This document shows, piece by piece, positions 8,405 through 17,210 of a DNA stretch of 64,000 bases. The stretch is from contig JAQGOE010000312.1 in the NCBI GenBank assembly GCA_028293725.1, positions 1 to 64,000 on the forward strand, in the 5' to 3' direction. Origin of the DNA: Gammaproteobacteria bacterium. GTDB lineage: Bacteria > Pseudomonadota > Gammaproteobacteria > Steroidobacterales > Steroidobacteraceae. Under the pieces are notes generated by a model. It saw only the letters and a program-made list of their open reading frames with translations, ran no database searches and was not told the origin of the DNA. Positions within the stretch are counted from its first letter, which is position 1. Each line of letters opens with the position of its first letter. The position numbers and the translations under genes were made by a program.

Positions 8405-11299
8405 ATGCGCACCGCGCTTCTAGCCGCCTTCTCGAGTCTCGTGTTGCTCTCCACTGTCGCGCCACCCCAGCATGCGAACGCGGCCCAGCCAGCGCCGATC
8501 ACGCAATCCGCGCCCGCCGCGCCTACCGCATCCGCCGCGCCCGCCGCGCAGTCCGCATCCGCGCCTACTGCGCCGCCCGCCGCGCGACCCGCCCGTGCCC
8601 GAGCGACATCCGCCTCCCCCGCGCCGCTCCCCGACGTCGACATCCCCTTCCAGAAGTACATCCTCCCCAACGGCCTGACCCTCATCGTCCACGAGGACCA
8701 CAAGGCCCCGATCGTAGCGGTAGATGTCTGGTACCACGTCGGTAGCAAGGACGAGCACCCCGGCCGCACCGGCTTCGCGCACCTCTTCGAACACCTGATG
8801 TTCAACGGCTCCGAGAACCACAACGACGAGTTCATGCGCCCGTTGCTGGCCGCCGGCGCCACCGCCTTGAATGGCAACACCTGGCTCGATCGCACCACCT
8901 ATTTCGAGAACGTGCCGGTGAATGGCCTCGACCTGGCCCTATGGCTCGAGTCGGATCGCATGGGCCACCTCCTCGGCGCGATTGACCAGAAAAAACTCGA
9001 TGAGCAGCGCGGCGTCGTCCAGAACGAGAAGCGCCAGCGCGAGAACCAACCTTACGGCAAGGTCGACAACCTCATTACGACCAGCACCTATCCCGCAGGC
9101 CACCCGTATTCCTGGACCACGATCGGCTCCATGGAGGATCTCAACGCCGCGTCGCTCGCCGACGTGAAGGACTGGTTCAAAACCTACTACGGCGCCGCCA
9201 ACGCTGTCGTGGTCGTCGCGGGCGACGTCCATCCCGAAGATATAAAAACCCGCGTCGAGCACTACTTCGGCGACATCCCGCCCGGGCCGGTGTTGAGTCA
9301 CGCCCAAAGCTGGGTCGCGAAAATGAGCGGCGAGAAGCGCGCCGTCCTGCAGGATCGCGTACCACAAGCACGGATCTATAAGACCTGGAACATCCCGGGA
9401 TACGACACCCGCGACTTCACCCTTCTGCAGCTGGTCGCGGACATCCTGGCCCAGGGCAAGAACAGTCGTCTCTATAAGCGCCTCGTCTACATCGACCAGG
9501 TGGCCACCTCCGTGGGTGCCGAAATCGGCCCCTTCGAGATTGGCTCACAGCTACAGATCACCGCGACCGTGAAGCCGGGTGGTGACCCGCGAGTCGTCGA
9601 GAAGGCTCTCGACGAGGAGATCGCGAGATTGTTGGCCTCCGGCCCGACGCGTGACGAGCTCGATCGCACGAAAACCGCCGACTACGCCTCCTTCGTACGG
9701 GCCGTGGAACGCATTGATGGCGCCGGCGGCAAAGCCGCGATTCTGGGTGAGAGCGAGTTGTATGGCGCCTCACCCGACTTCTATAAGAAATCGCTTAGCT
9801 GGATGCGCGACGCGACCTCCTTGGATGTGCAAAACGCCGCCCGCGCCTGGCTGTCTGATGGCGTGTTCGTTCTGAACGTCGAACCGTTCCCCGAATACCA
9901 CCCCGTCGCCAGCGACGCCGATCGGACCAAACTCCCGGTCGTGGGCACACCTCCGGCACTCGCACTACCGCCGCTCGCGCGCGCAACACTCTCGAACGGC
10001 CTCAAAGTCGTCCTCGCCGAACGACACAACGTTCCGGTAGTGCAGCTCAATCTGATCGTGGATGCCGGCCATGCCGCCGACAGTCTCGCCAAGCCGGGCA
10101 CGGCCAACCTGGCGCTGGCGATGCTCACCGAGGGGACCAAGACTCGCGATGCCCTTCAGATTTCCGCGCGCTCCGAGGCGCTCGGCGCCCGCCTCGGTGC
10201 CGGTTCCTCTCTCGACACATCCTTCATCTCCTTGAGCGCCATAACGAGTCGGCTCCCCGAGTCTCTCGAGCTCTTCAGCGACGTCTTGCTCAACCCGACG
10301 TTCCCCGACAAAGAACTCGCTCGCCTCAAAGCACAATCGCTTGCGGCGATCCAACAGCAGAAGTCACAGCCACGCGGTATCGCCTCACGATTATTCCCGC
10401 GTCTCATTTATGGCGATGGACACGCCTATTCGAACCCGTTCTCCGGCATCGGCACCGAGGCGACCGTAAGCTCGATGACCACGGACGAGTTGCGAGCTTT
10501 CTATCGGCGCTGGCTGCGACCGGACAACGCCACACTGCTGATCGTCGGCGACACGACGCTCGCACAGATACAGCCATTGCTGGAGCAACAACTGGCCGCC
10601 TGGAAGTCCCCAGCCGGGAGCCTGCCCGGCAAGCCGCTTGGCGTGGTCGCGCCCCAACCCAAACCGCGGGTCTTTCTCGTCAACCGCACGGGCTCTGAAC
10701 AGTCGCTGGTCATGGCGGTAGAGCTGGCACCGCCACGGGCGGCCCCGGACAATGTCGCCCTCGAGACCGTGAACACCATCCTGGGCGGCAGCTTCATCTC
10801 CCGAGTCAACATGAACCTGCGCGAGGACAAGCACTGGTCCTATGGCGCCGGCAGCAGCCTCATCGACGCCAAGGGCCAGCGCGTCTTCCAAACCTCCGCG
10901 CTGGTACAGACCGACAAAACCGCCGACTCGATGCGAGAGATGCTGAAGGAGTTGCGGGACATCACCAGCTCGCGCCAGCCCACCGAGAAGGAAATCCGTT
11001 TCGCGCAGGACACACTGGTGCGCGCGCTACCCGGACAAAACGAGACTTCGAGCCAGGTCGCGGCCTCCTACGCCGATATCCTCACCTACGGATTGCCTGA
11101 TAGTTATCTGAATGACTTCGTCGGTGAGGTCGAGGCGCTGACACCTTCGCAACTGCAGGCAGCCGGTGCCGAATTGGTGCATCCGGAGGCCCTCACGTGG
11201 ATCGTGGTCGGCGACCTGTCCGTGATCGAAACAAATGTACGGAAGCTGGACATCGGCGAGGTCAAAGTGCTCGACACCGACGGTCACGTGCTCCGCTGA
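8405..11299 (+). CDS. M16 family zinc metallopeptidase, exported, two-domain
   Basis: A 964-residue periplasmic peptidase of the pitrilysin/insulinase clan. It begins with a signal peptide (MRTALLAAFSSLVLLSTVA, cleavage near HANA), then about 55 Ala/Pro/Ser-rich residues as a linker. The first M16 domain has the zinc motif HLFEH at residues 126-130 and the downstream ENEKRQRENQPYG that supplies the third ligand. The second M16 copy, after about residue 525, lacks HxxEH and is the usual non-catalytic half. A gene fused as two halves in one chain is common in Gram-negatives. The ATG at 8405 is taken because AAGGA sits eight bases upstream and a true leader follows; a frame open to 8330 overlaps the previous gene. 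Confidence 0.93.
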   Translation: MRTALLAAFSSLVLLSTVAPPQHANAAQPAPITQSAPAAPTASAAPAAQSASAPTAPPAARPARARATSASPAPLPDVDIPFQKYILPNGLTLIVHEDHKAPIVAVDVWYHVGSKDEHPGRTGFAHLFEHLMFNGSENHNDEFMRPLLAAGATALNGNTWLDRTTYFENVPVNGLDLALWLESDRMGHLLGAIDQKKLDEQRGVVQNEKRQRENQPYGKVDNLITTSTYPAGHPYSWTTIGSMEDLNAASLADVKDWFKTYYGAANAVVVVAGDVHPEDIKTRVEHYFGDIPPGPVLSHAQSWVAKMSGEKRAVLQDRVPQARIYKTWNIPGYDTRDFTLLQLVADILAQGKNSRLYKRLVYIDQVATSVGAEIGPFEIGSQLQITATVKPGGDPRVVEKALDEEIARLLASGPTRDELDRTKTADYASFVRAVERIDGAGGKAAILGESELYGASPDFYKKSLSWMRDATSLDVQNAARAWLSDGVFVLNVEPFPEYHPVASDADRTKLPVVGTPPALALPPLARATLSNGLKVVLAERHNVPVVQLNLIVDAGHAADSLAKPGTANLALAMLTEGTKTRDALQISARSEALGARLGAGSSLDTSFISLSAITSRLPESLELFSDVLLNPTFPDKELARLKAQSLAAIQQQKSQPRGIASRLFPRLIYGDGHAYSNPFSGIGTEATVSSMTTDELRAFYRRWLRPDNATLLIVGDTTLAQIQPLLEQQLAAWKSPAGSLPGKPLGVVAPQPKPRVFLVNRTGSEQSLVMAVELAPPRAAPDNVALETVNTILGGSFISRVNMNLREDKHWSYGAGSSLIDAKGQRVFQTSALVQTDKTADSMREMLKELRDITSSRQPTEKEIRFAQDTLVRALPGQNETSSQVAASYADILTYGLPDSYLNDFVGEVEALTPSQLQAAGAELVHPEALTWIVVGDLSVIETNVRKLDIGEVKVLDTDGHVLR

Positions 11300-11365
11300 G
11301 CGGCACACTTGTGACTCCAGTCGGTGACAGATGGGGGTGCCGTTCCGTATATTCGGGCCCCGAAC

Positions 11366-13459
11366 ATGTCGACTACGTCACACCTCGAAAAGCTCAACGG
11401 ACCGCAGCGTAGGGCAGTGACCCATGGCGAGCCCCTACCTGACAACAAGGGGGTGAAGTCCGGTCCACTCCTGATCGTTGCCGGTGCGGGCACTGGCAAG
11501 ACAGACACGCTCGCGCATCGCGTGGCGCACCTCGTCATCAATGGCGTCGACCCGGCGCGGATATTGATGCTGACATTCACACGGCGCGCGGCCACGGAAA
11601 TGCGCCGCCGTGCTCATGAGATCACCAAAAAGGCCCTGAACGAAGCGCTCGGCGGTGTCAGCCAGACGATCCAGACGCGTCTGAGCTGGACGGGCACTTT
11701 CCACTCTGTCGGCAACAGGTTGTTGCGTCACTACTCGCGGCACCTCAAGCTCGACCCACAGTTCACCGTGGTAGACCGCGCCGATTCAGCGGACCTCATG
11801 GACGGCATTCGCCAGGAACTCGGATTCGCGAGCAAGGAACAGCGTTTCCCCCGCAAGGAAACCTGTCTGCAGATCTACTCCTACCGTGTGAACACCCAAC
11901 GCTCGCTGAAAGAGACGTTGGAACAGCAATACCCCTGGTGCGCGCAGTGGGAAGGCGACCTCGGCCGCCTCTACCGCGGCTACGTCGAGCAGAAACAGCG
12001 CTACAACGTGCTGGATTACGACGATCTGCTGCTCTACTGGCACCTGATGATGTCGGACCCGCGCCTCGCAGAACACGTCGGCTCGAATTTCGACCACGTG
12101 CTCGTCGACGAGTACCAGGACACCAATAAACTGCAGGCAGAGATCCTCTACGGCCTGAAGGCCGACGGCGCGGGGCTCACGGTAGTCGGCGACGACGCCC
12201 AGGCGATCTATTCCTTCCGCGCCGCTGCCGTCGAGAACATCCTGGGCTTTCCGGATCGGTTCAAACCGCGTGCCGAAGTGGTCACGCTGGCACAGAACTA
12301 CCGCTCGACGCAGGAAGTGCTGGATGTCGCGAACGCCCTGATGGCGGATGCGCCGCGACAGCACCGCAAACACCTGTTGTCGATCCGGGGCAAGGGCGCT
12401 CGTGGCCGCATCGTGACAACCGACGAACTCCAGACGCAGGCGGAGTACGTTTGTACGGAGATCCTGCGACGCCGTGAAGCCAATGTGCCGCTCAAGCGGC
12501 AGGCCGTGCTCTTCCGCACCTCGAGCCACAGCGACATCCTCGAACTGGAACTGGCGAAACGGAAGATCCCGTTCATGAAATTCGGCGGACTCAAATTCCT
12601 CGAGGCCGGGCACATCAAGGACCTGATGGCGATCCTCCGGTGGGCGGACAACCCGCGCAACACGCTCTCGGCATTCCGCACCCTGCAGCTTCTGCCCGGC
12701 ATGGGGCCGGTCAACGCGCGCAAAGCCATCGAGCACCTGGAAGCGCAGGGCGGCTCTTTTACGGCGCTCCAGACCTTCATCCCTCCACAGCCGGCGAGTG
12801 CGGCCTGGGCGAAGCTGGGCGAGCTCATGCTGGCCCTGGGGGAGCCTCAGCGGCCCTGGCCGGGCCAGCTGCACCTCGCCCGCGAGTGGTACAGGCCACA
12901 GTTCGAGCGCATCTACGAACACTTCCACACTCGCCTGGGAGACCTCGATCAGCTCGAGCTCCTCTCGGGACAATATCCGTCACGCGAGCGGTTCCTGACG
13001 GAGCTCACTCTGGACCCGCCGAACGCCACGAGTGACCTGGCCGGACAGCCGGCGCTGGACGAGGAGTACGTGACTCTGAGCACTATCCATTCCGCGAAAG
13101 GAATGGAGTGGGACACCGTGTACGTCCTGAATGTCGTGGACGGCAGTTTTCCGTCCGAGTTTTCCACGGGCAAGGCGGAGTTGATCGAAGAAGAGCGGCG
13201 CCTCTTCTACGTCGCTCTGACCCGCGCGCAGAACGACATCGTCCTGATGGTGCCGTTGAAGTTTCACCTGACGAACCAATCCAGGCAGGGTGATGCGCAC
13301 GTCTATGGCGGGCGCAGCCGCTTCATGACCGAGAAAGTATTGCAGAAGCTCGATCCCCTGACTTTCCACGGGACGAACAACGGCTCCGCCGATAATTTGC
13401 GGAACGACGCCGAGAGCTCCACCCTCGACGTCAGCGCCCGCATGAAAGAGATGTGGTAG
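11366..13459 (+). CDS. ATP-dependent DNA helicase, UvrD/Rep/PcrA superfamily 1
   Basis: A 697-residue SF1A helicase that translocates 3'-5' on DNA. It shows a Q-motif (LNGPQRRAV, residues 10-18), Walker A GAGTGKT at 40-46, motif Ia LTFTRRAATEM, motif II DEYQDT at 248-253, motif III GDDAQAIYSFRAA, motif IV QNYRS, motif V TIHSAKGMEWDTVY and motif VI RRLFYVALTRA. All are intact, so it should be an active helicase. Length matches UvrD/Rep rather than RecB. The ATG at 11366 is chosen over an upstream GTG because the family starts close to the Q-motif. A separate housekeeping UvrD may exist elsewhere, so I give no symbol. Confidence 0.93.
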   Translation: MSTTSHLEKLNGPQRRAVTHGEPLPDNKGVKSGPLLIVAGAGTGKTDTLAHRVAHLVINGVDPARILMLTFTRRAATEMRRRAHEITKKALNEALGGVSQTIQTRLSWTGTFHSVGNRLLRHYSRHLKLDPQFTVVDRADSADLMDGIRQELGFASKEQRFPRKETCLQIYSYRVNTQRSLKETLEQQYPWCAQWEGDLGRLYRGYVEQKQRYNVLDYDDLLLYWHLMMSDPRLAEHVGSNFDHVLVDEYQDTNKLQAEILYGLKADGAGLTVVGDDAQAIYSFRAAAVENILGFPDRFKPRAEVVTLAQNYRSTQEVLDVANALMADAPRQHRKHLLSIRGKGARGRIVTTDELQTQAEYVCTEILRRREANVPLKRQAVLFRTSSHSDILELELAKRKIPFMKFGGLKFLEAGHIKDLMAILRWADNPRNTLSAFRTLQLLPGMGPVNARKAIEHLEAQGGSFTALQTFIPPQPASAAWAKLGELMLALGEPQRPWPGQLHLAREWYRPQFERIYEHFHTRLGDLDQLELLSGQYPSRERFLTELTLDPPNATSDLAGQPALDEEYVTLSTIHSAKGMEWDTVYVLNVVDGSFPSEFSTGKAELIEEERRLFYVALTRAQNDIVLMVPLKFHLTNQSRQGDAHVYGGRSRFMTEKVLQKLDPLTFHGTNNGSADNLRNDAESSTLDVSARMKEMW

Positions 13460-13460
13460 C

Positions 13461-13478
13461 CCGGCGCTACTTCGCCGG
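13461..13478. terminator. Hairpin between convergent helicase and methyltransferase genes
   Basis: CCGGCG and CGCCGG form a six-base-pair perfect stem with a six-base loop, placed exactly between the two converging stop codons (13459 and 13467). There is no T-run, so it may be a weak or Rho-assisted bidirectional terminator. Confidence 0.35.
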
Positions 13479-14306
13479 CTTCTCGAACTTCAGCGTAAAG
13501 CGGTCGCTCTCCCCAATCTCGGCATACTTTTCACGGTCCTTGTCACCCAACCGGTAGGTCGGCGGCAGGGTCCATACACCCTGTTCGTATTCCTTGGTGT
13601 CTTTCGGGTTGGCGTTGATCTCGGAAGTGCCGAGGACTCTGAATCCCTGGGCCTCGACGAGTTTGATTGCGTAGTCCTCGATCACGTAGCCGCTCTTGGC
13701 TTTCGGGTCCTGGGGAAGGGCCGGATTGCCCCGGTGATCGACCACTCCCAATACGCCCCCCGGCTTGAGTGCCTTGAAAATCGTCGCCAGTGCCTCCGGT
13801 GCCGTGCCGTCCGCCATCCAGTTGTGCAGGTTACGGAAGGTGACCACCAGGTCGACCGACCCCGGGGCCACTCCGGCGATGGCACCACTGCCGTGGGAGG
13901 GAAATGTCACGACCGCCGCATTCCCATAGAGTGTCGGGTCGGCAGCCAGCTTGTTCCTGTAGCCCTCGAGCCGCGCCGTAATGAACTTGCTGCCGGGGTC
14001 CGGCTCGATCACCGCCGCGTAGTACTTACCCCGGTCCCGCACCAGCGGCGCGATGATGTCCGTATACCAGCCCGGTTCCGGCCAGACCTCGAGCACCGTC
14101 ATTTCCGGGCGGATGCCGAAGAACAGCAACGTGTCCTTCGGGTGGCGGTAGCGGTCCCGGGCGCGATCGGCTTCCGCCCGGTGCGGGTCCGCGAGGATGT
14201 TGTCGAGCGCTTGGGCGGTCGCCTGGCGGGTGCTGGTCATGGCGCAGCCGGCGATCAACACCGCGGCCGCCAACAGCGCGAGGGCCGGATTCTGTTTGGC
14301 AAACAT
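13467..14306 (-). CDS. Exported lipoprotein with class I methyltransferase fold (COG4798-like)
   Basis: A 279-residue protein with a lipoprotein signal peptide: MFAKQNPALALLAAAVL then the lipobox LIAGC with Cys at 21. The mature part resembles class I SAM-dependent methyltransferases: RYRHPKDTLLFFGIRPEMTVLEVWPEPGWY-type motif I, then AVIEPDP, and FKALKPGGVLGVVDHRG as the motif after the central sheet. The glycine-rich loop (EVWPEPGWY) is unlike the canonical DxGxGxG, a known feature of this predicted family. ATG 14306 follows GAAAGAG; an extension to 14366 is unlikely. An enzyme that needs SAM is unexpected outside the cytoplasm, so either the fold has another role or SAM is supplied. Family call moderate to good; activity uncertain. 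Confidence 0.82.
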   Translation of the reverse strand: MFAKQNPALALLAAAVLIAGCAMTSTRQATAQALDNILADPHRAEADRARDRYRHPKDTLLFFGIRPEMTVLEVWPEPGWYTDIIAPLVRDRGKYYAAVIEPDPGSKFITARLEGYRNKLAADPTLYGNAAVVTFPSHGSGAIAGVAPGSVDLVVTFRNLHNWMADGTAPEALATIFKALKPGGVLGVVDHRGNPALPQDPKAKSGYVIEDYAIKLVEAQGFRVLGTSEINANPKDTKEYEQGVWTLPPTYRLGDKDREKYAEIGESDRFTLKFEKPAK

Positions 14307-14370
14307 CGTCGCTCTTTCGTGTCGGGCGCACACCGCCCCGAAGCCGCGCATTACACCACGCGCCACACGA

Positions 14371-14396
14371 AAAAAACCCCGCGTGCGGGCGGGGTT
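14371..14396 (-). terminator. Intrinsic terminator downstream of the RRM gene
   Basis: On the minus strand, AACCCCGC and GCGGGGTT pair around a short loop and are followed by a run of six T. This is a classic Rho-independent terminator, 37 bp after the RRM stop codon. The A-run on the other side would also let it work weakly on the plus strand. Confidence 0.85.
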
Positions 14397-14432
14397 TCGC
14401 TTCAGGCTCGGAGGTTTACACGTCCGCGCGGC

Positions 14433-14714
14433 TCAGCGCCGAAAGGGGCCGCCGCCCTGGCGGGGGCGTTGCGGCCGTTCCTGCGCCTCGTTCACACGCA
14501 AGGGCCGGCCACCCATATTGAAGCCGTTCAGCGTCTGGATCGCGGCCTGCGCCTCGTTCTGCGGCATATCCACGAACGCAAAACCGCGCGGCTTGCCGGT
14601 TTCCCGGTCGTTGATGAGTTTTACCGAATCCACCTTGCCGTGACGTTCGAACAACGCCTTGATGTCCTGCTCGGTGGCACTGAAGGGCAGATTGCCCACA
14701 TAGATCGTCGTCAT
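14433..14714 (-). CDS. RNA-binding protein, single RRM domain
   Basis: A 93-residue RNA recognition motif protein of the bacterial Rbp type. RNP2 is IYVGNL (residues 4-9) and RNP1 is RGFAFVDM (43-50), with the aromatic residues that stack on RNA bases. The tail after residue 78 (ERPQRPRQGGGPFRR) is Arg/Gly/Pro-rich and disordered. Such proteins act as cold-inducible RNA chaperones or post-transcriptional regulators in cyanobacteria and proteobacteria; that role here is inferred. AAGAGAGA lies about seven bases before the ATG. The gene is monocistronic, ending in a strong terminator. Confidence 0.92.
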   Translation of the reverse strand: MTTIYVGNLPFSATEQDIKALFERHGKVDSVKLINDRETGKPRGFAFVDMPQNEAQAAIQTLNGFNMGGRPLRVNEAQERPQRPRQGGGPFRR

Positions 14715-15109
14715 CCGGAAGTCTCTCTTGGAAATGCGGACAGCGGCGAGCCGTGCGGTCGGGTCGCATGTACCGCGTGATCTGTCAAACAGGTCGGGGC
14801 GTCAAGGCACACGATCGGCACTTTTCAGGCAATGCGGAGCGCTTGGGCCAGCGGCCTGCACCTTCGGCGGGAGATGGATACAACACAATCTAACTAACAA
14901 AGCGAACTCATCCATGGCGGATACGAACGCAATACGATGCTACTCCCGGCTTTTGCGGGAAGCAAACATAGGCGTGTTCAGACACGCCAGTTGTAGGAAG
15001 TCGGGTGTGGGGTCGGCGCCACGCCTCAGGAGTTGGCCTGAAACCTGCATCCTGCAGCCGCCCCGTGGCACGTCCGTCCGCCGGGTGGATTCAGGGCCGG
15101 CGGGCCCGC
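14715..15109. other. 395-bp intergenic region between RRM gene and speA
   Basis: I see no credible gene here. It should hold the RRM promoter and leader (transcribed leftward) and the 3' end of the speA transcript. A perfect seven-base-pair hairpin GGCGTGT/ACACGCC is at 14971-14988. A weaker TCCCG/CGGGA hairpin at 14944-14960 could end the speA message. TTGACG at about 14797-14802 and TTGACA at about 14784-14789, both read on the minus strand, are possible -35 elements, but no convincing -10 accompanies them. A short ORF at 14728-15303 on the plus strand has shadow-like composition and is not called. Confidence 0.5.
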
Positions 15110-17089
15110 TCAGGCCCCAGCCGGCTCCAGGTAGGCATACCCATCCAGCTCTTTCTCGTAAAACCGCTTCAGCAGCTGGCTTTCCGCGATGGTCATGCGG
15201 CCGTCCCGGATGGCGCGCTCGCAGTCCCGGGCGAGTGCCGGGGGGAGTTCCGCCACGTCGTACTCCATGTACTCCAGCACCTTGTTGGCGGTGTCGCCCT
15301 TGACGATTTCCTCGATCCACCAGCCACCCTCGTCGTGCAGCCGGATGTGTACCACGTGGGTGTCGCCGAACAGGTTGTGCAGATCGCCCAGGGTCTCCTG
15401 GTAGGCGCCCACCAGGAAGGCGGCGAGATAGTACTTCTCGCCGTCCTTGAGCTCATGCAGCTCCAGCGCCCGCTTCACATCCCGTAACGACACGAAGTGA
15501 TCGATCTTGCCGTCCGAGTCGCAGGTGATGTCGGCCAGCACCCCGGTCCGGGTGGGCCGCTCGTCGAGGCGGTGAATCGGCATGACGGGAAACAGCTGGT
15601 CGATTGCCCAACTGTCGGGCAGTGACTGGAATACCGAGAAATTGCAGAAATAGGTGTCGGAGAGCGTGGTCTCGAGATCCTCCAGCTCGTCGGGGACGCG
15701 CTCGAGCTTGCGGCAGTAGTCCCGCAGCTTGGTGCAGGTGGCCCAGTAGAGCCGCTCCGCGAGCGCCCTGAATTCGAGCGACAGCAGACCAAGATTGAAC
15801 ATCTGCAGGATCTGCTCGCGGGCCGTGAGTGCGTCGTGATAGCACTCCACCAGACGCCGCTCGCTCACCGAGCGATAGGCGTCGAAAAGGTCGCGCACCG
15901 GCTGCGGCAACTCCTGGTTGCCGTTGTAGTCCTCCGTGACCTGCCCGGTAACCCGGAACTTGTCGAGCATCGAAGAGCCGAGCGCATCGAAAATGAGCAC
16001 GCTGTGGTAAGCGGCCACCGCGCGTCCGGATTCGCTCACGATCACCGGATGCGGGATGTTGCGTGCGTTGCAAACATTGGCGACGCGGTAGACGACATCG
16101 TTCGCATACTCGGCGAGTGTGTAGTTCATCGAGGACGAGAAATTCGTGCCGCTACCGTCATAGTCGACGCCGAGGCCACCGCCAACGTCGATGTATTGGA
16201 GGCCGGCGCCCATGAGCTTGAGCTCCGCGTACACGTGCGCGAGCTCGTTGATCGCATCCTTCACGCGGCGGATGTCCTGGAGCTGGCTGCCGGGGTGGCA
16301 ATGCACCAACTGCAGGCAGTCGAGCATGTCGCGCGCCTTCAGGACATTGAAGAGCTCCAGGATCTCGGTAATGAACAGGCCGAATTTCGACTTCTCGCCC
16401 GCGGAGGCGCTCCACCGGCCGGAGCCTTCACTGAACAGTTTGACCCGCACGCCGATGCGCGGGCGCACCTTGTAGGTGTCCGCGTGCTTGAGGATGAGCC
16501 CGAGCTCGTCGAAATTCTCGACAACGGGAATGATGGTCCGACCGAGTTTGGTCGCGAGCGTGACCGCCTCGATGTAGCTGTCGTCCTTGAAGCCGTTACA
16601 GACAATCAGCCGGTCGGACGCGTTCTCTGTCATCGCCATCACGGCGAGCAGCTCCGGTTTGGAGCCCACCTCCAGCCCGAAGCCGAACTCCTTGCCGTAA
16701 CGGTAGACCTCCTGCACCACGAGCCGCTGCTGGTTCACCTTGATCGGGAACACCGCGGCGTAGCGGTTCTTGTAGTTGTTCTCCGCGATGGCCTGCGCGA
16801 ACGCCCCGTGTATGTGCTTGAGGCGGTGCGCGAGGATGTCGGAGAAGCGAACGACCACGGGGGTCGTCAGGTCACGGGCCTTGAGACCTTCGACGACCTC
16901 GAAGAGGTCGATGACGTTGGTCCCCTGAGTATCCGGCCGCACAATGACGTGGCCCGCGTCATTGATAGAGAAGTAACCCTTACCCCACGCGTTGACGTGG
17001 TAGAGGTCGAGCGAGTCGTCGATCCTCCAGGGCTGGGCGGGGTTGAACTTCCGGTTGCCGTTGACGGCGCTTTTCGGGTCTGCTGCCAC
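15110..17089 (-). CDS. speA: Biosynthetic arginine decarboxylase
   Basis: A 659-residue PLP enzyme converting arginine to agmatine, the first step of the arginine route to putrescine. The N-terminal alanine-racemase-like barrel carries the PLP lysine in FPIKVNQQR (Lys117), then LEVGSKPEL, the substrate/PLP segment HCHPGSQ, and GGGLGVDYDGS. The C-terminal domain has ITCDSDG with the conserved Cys at 523. The length matches E. coli SpeA (about 658). The GTG at 17089 is the start, with GGGA nine bases upstream and the family N-terminus immediately after. It is 121 bp downstream of sseA on the same strand. Homospermidine synthase is 2 kb away and is the likely consumer of the putrescine made. Confidence 0.96.
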   Translation of the reverse strand: MAADPKSAVNGNRKFNPAQPWRIDDSLDLYHVNAWGKGYFSINDAGHVIVRPDTQGTNVIDLFEVVEGLKARDLTTPVVVRFSDILAHRLKHIHGAFAQAIAENNYKNRYAAVFPIKVNQQRLVVQEVYRYGKEFGFGLEVGSKPELLAVMAMTENASDRLIVCNGFKDDSYIEAVTLATKLGRTIIPVVENFDELGLILKHADTYKVRPRIGVRVKLFSEGSGRWSASAGEKSKFGLFITEILELFNVLKARDMLDCLQLVHCHPGSQLQDIRRVKDAINELAHVYAELKLMGAGLQYIDVGGGLGVDYDGSGTNFSSSMNYTLAEYANDVVYRVANVCNARNIPHPVIVSESGRAVAAYHSVLIFDALGSSMLDKFRVTGQVTEDYNGNQELPQPVRDLFDAYRSVSERRLVECYHDALTAREQILQMFNLGLLSLEFRALAERLYWATCTKLRDYCRKLERVPDELEDLETTLSDTYFCNFSVFQSLPDSWAIDQLFPVMPIHRLDERPTRTGVLADITCDSDGKIDHFVSLRDVKRALELHELKDGEKYYLAAFLVGAYQETLGDLHNLFGDTHVVHIRLHDEGGWWIEEIVKGDTANKVLEYMEYDVAELPPALARDCERAIRDGRMTIAESQLLKRFYEKELDGYAYLEPAGA

Positions 17090-17210
17090 GTGTCGTGATT
17101 CCCAAAACGATCGTGGCCGGTCTCACCCGGATATTCAGGTGCCCAGCCACGAACAGTCACTCTTAAATTGCGCGCACCATAGCAAAATTGTGTGTCAGGC
17201 AAGAGTCTAG

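Noticed and set aside
11786..12973. Long minus-strand frame of 395 codons in the helicase region
   Set aside because: The plus strand carries all seven SF1 helicase motifs here; the opposite frame has no motif.
14715..15109. A tRNA or small RNA in the RRM-speA gap
   Set aside because: I could not fold a cloverleaf or find a promoter plus terminator enclosing the hairpins; two isolated stems are not enough.
15836..17098. 420-codon plus-strand frame over speA
   Set aside because: speA is complete on the minus strand with its PLP motifs; the opposite frame is a composition artefact.
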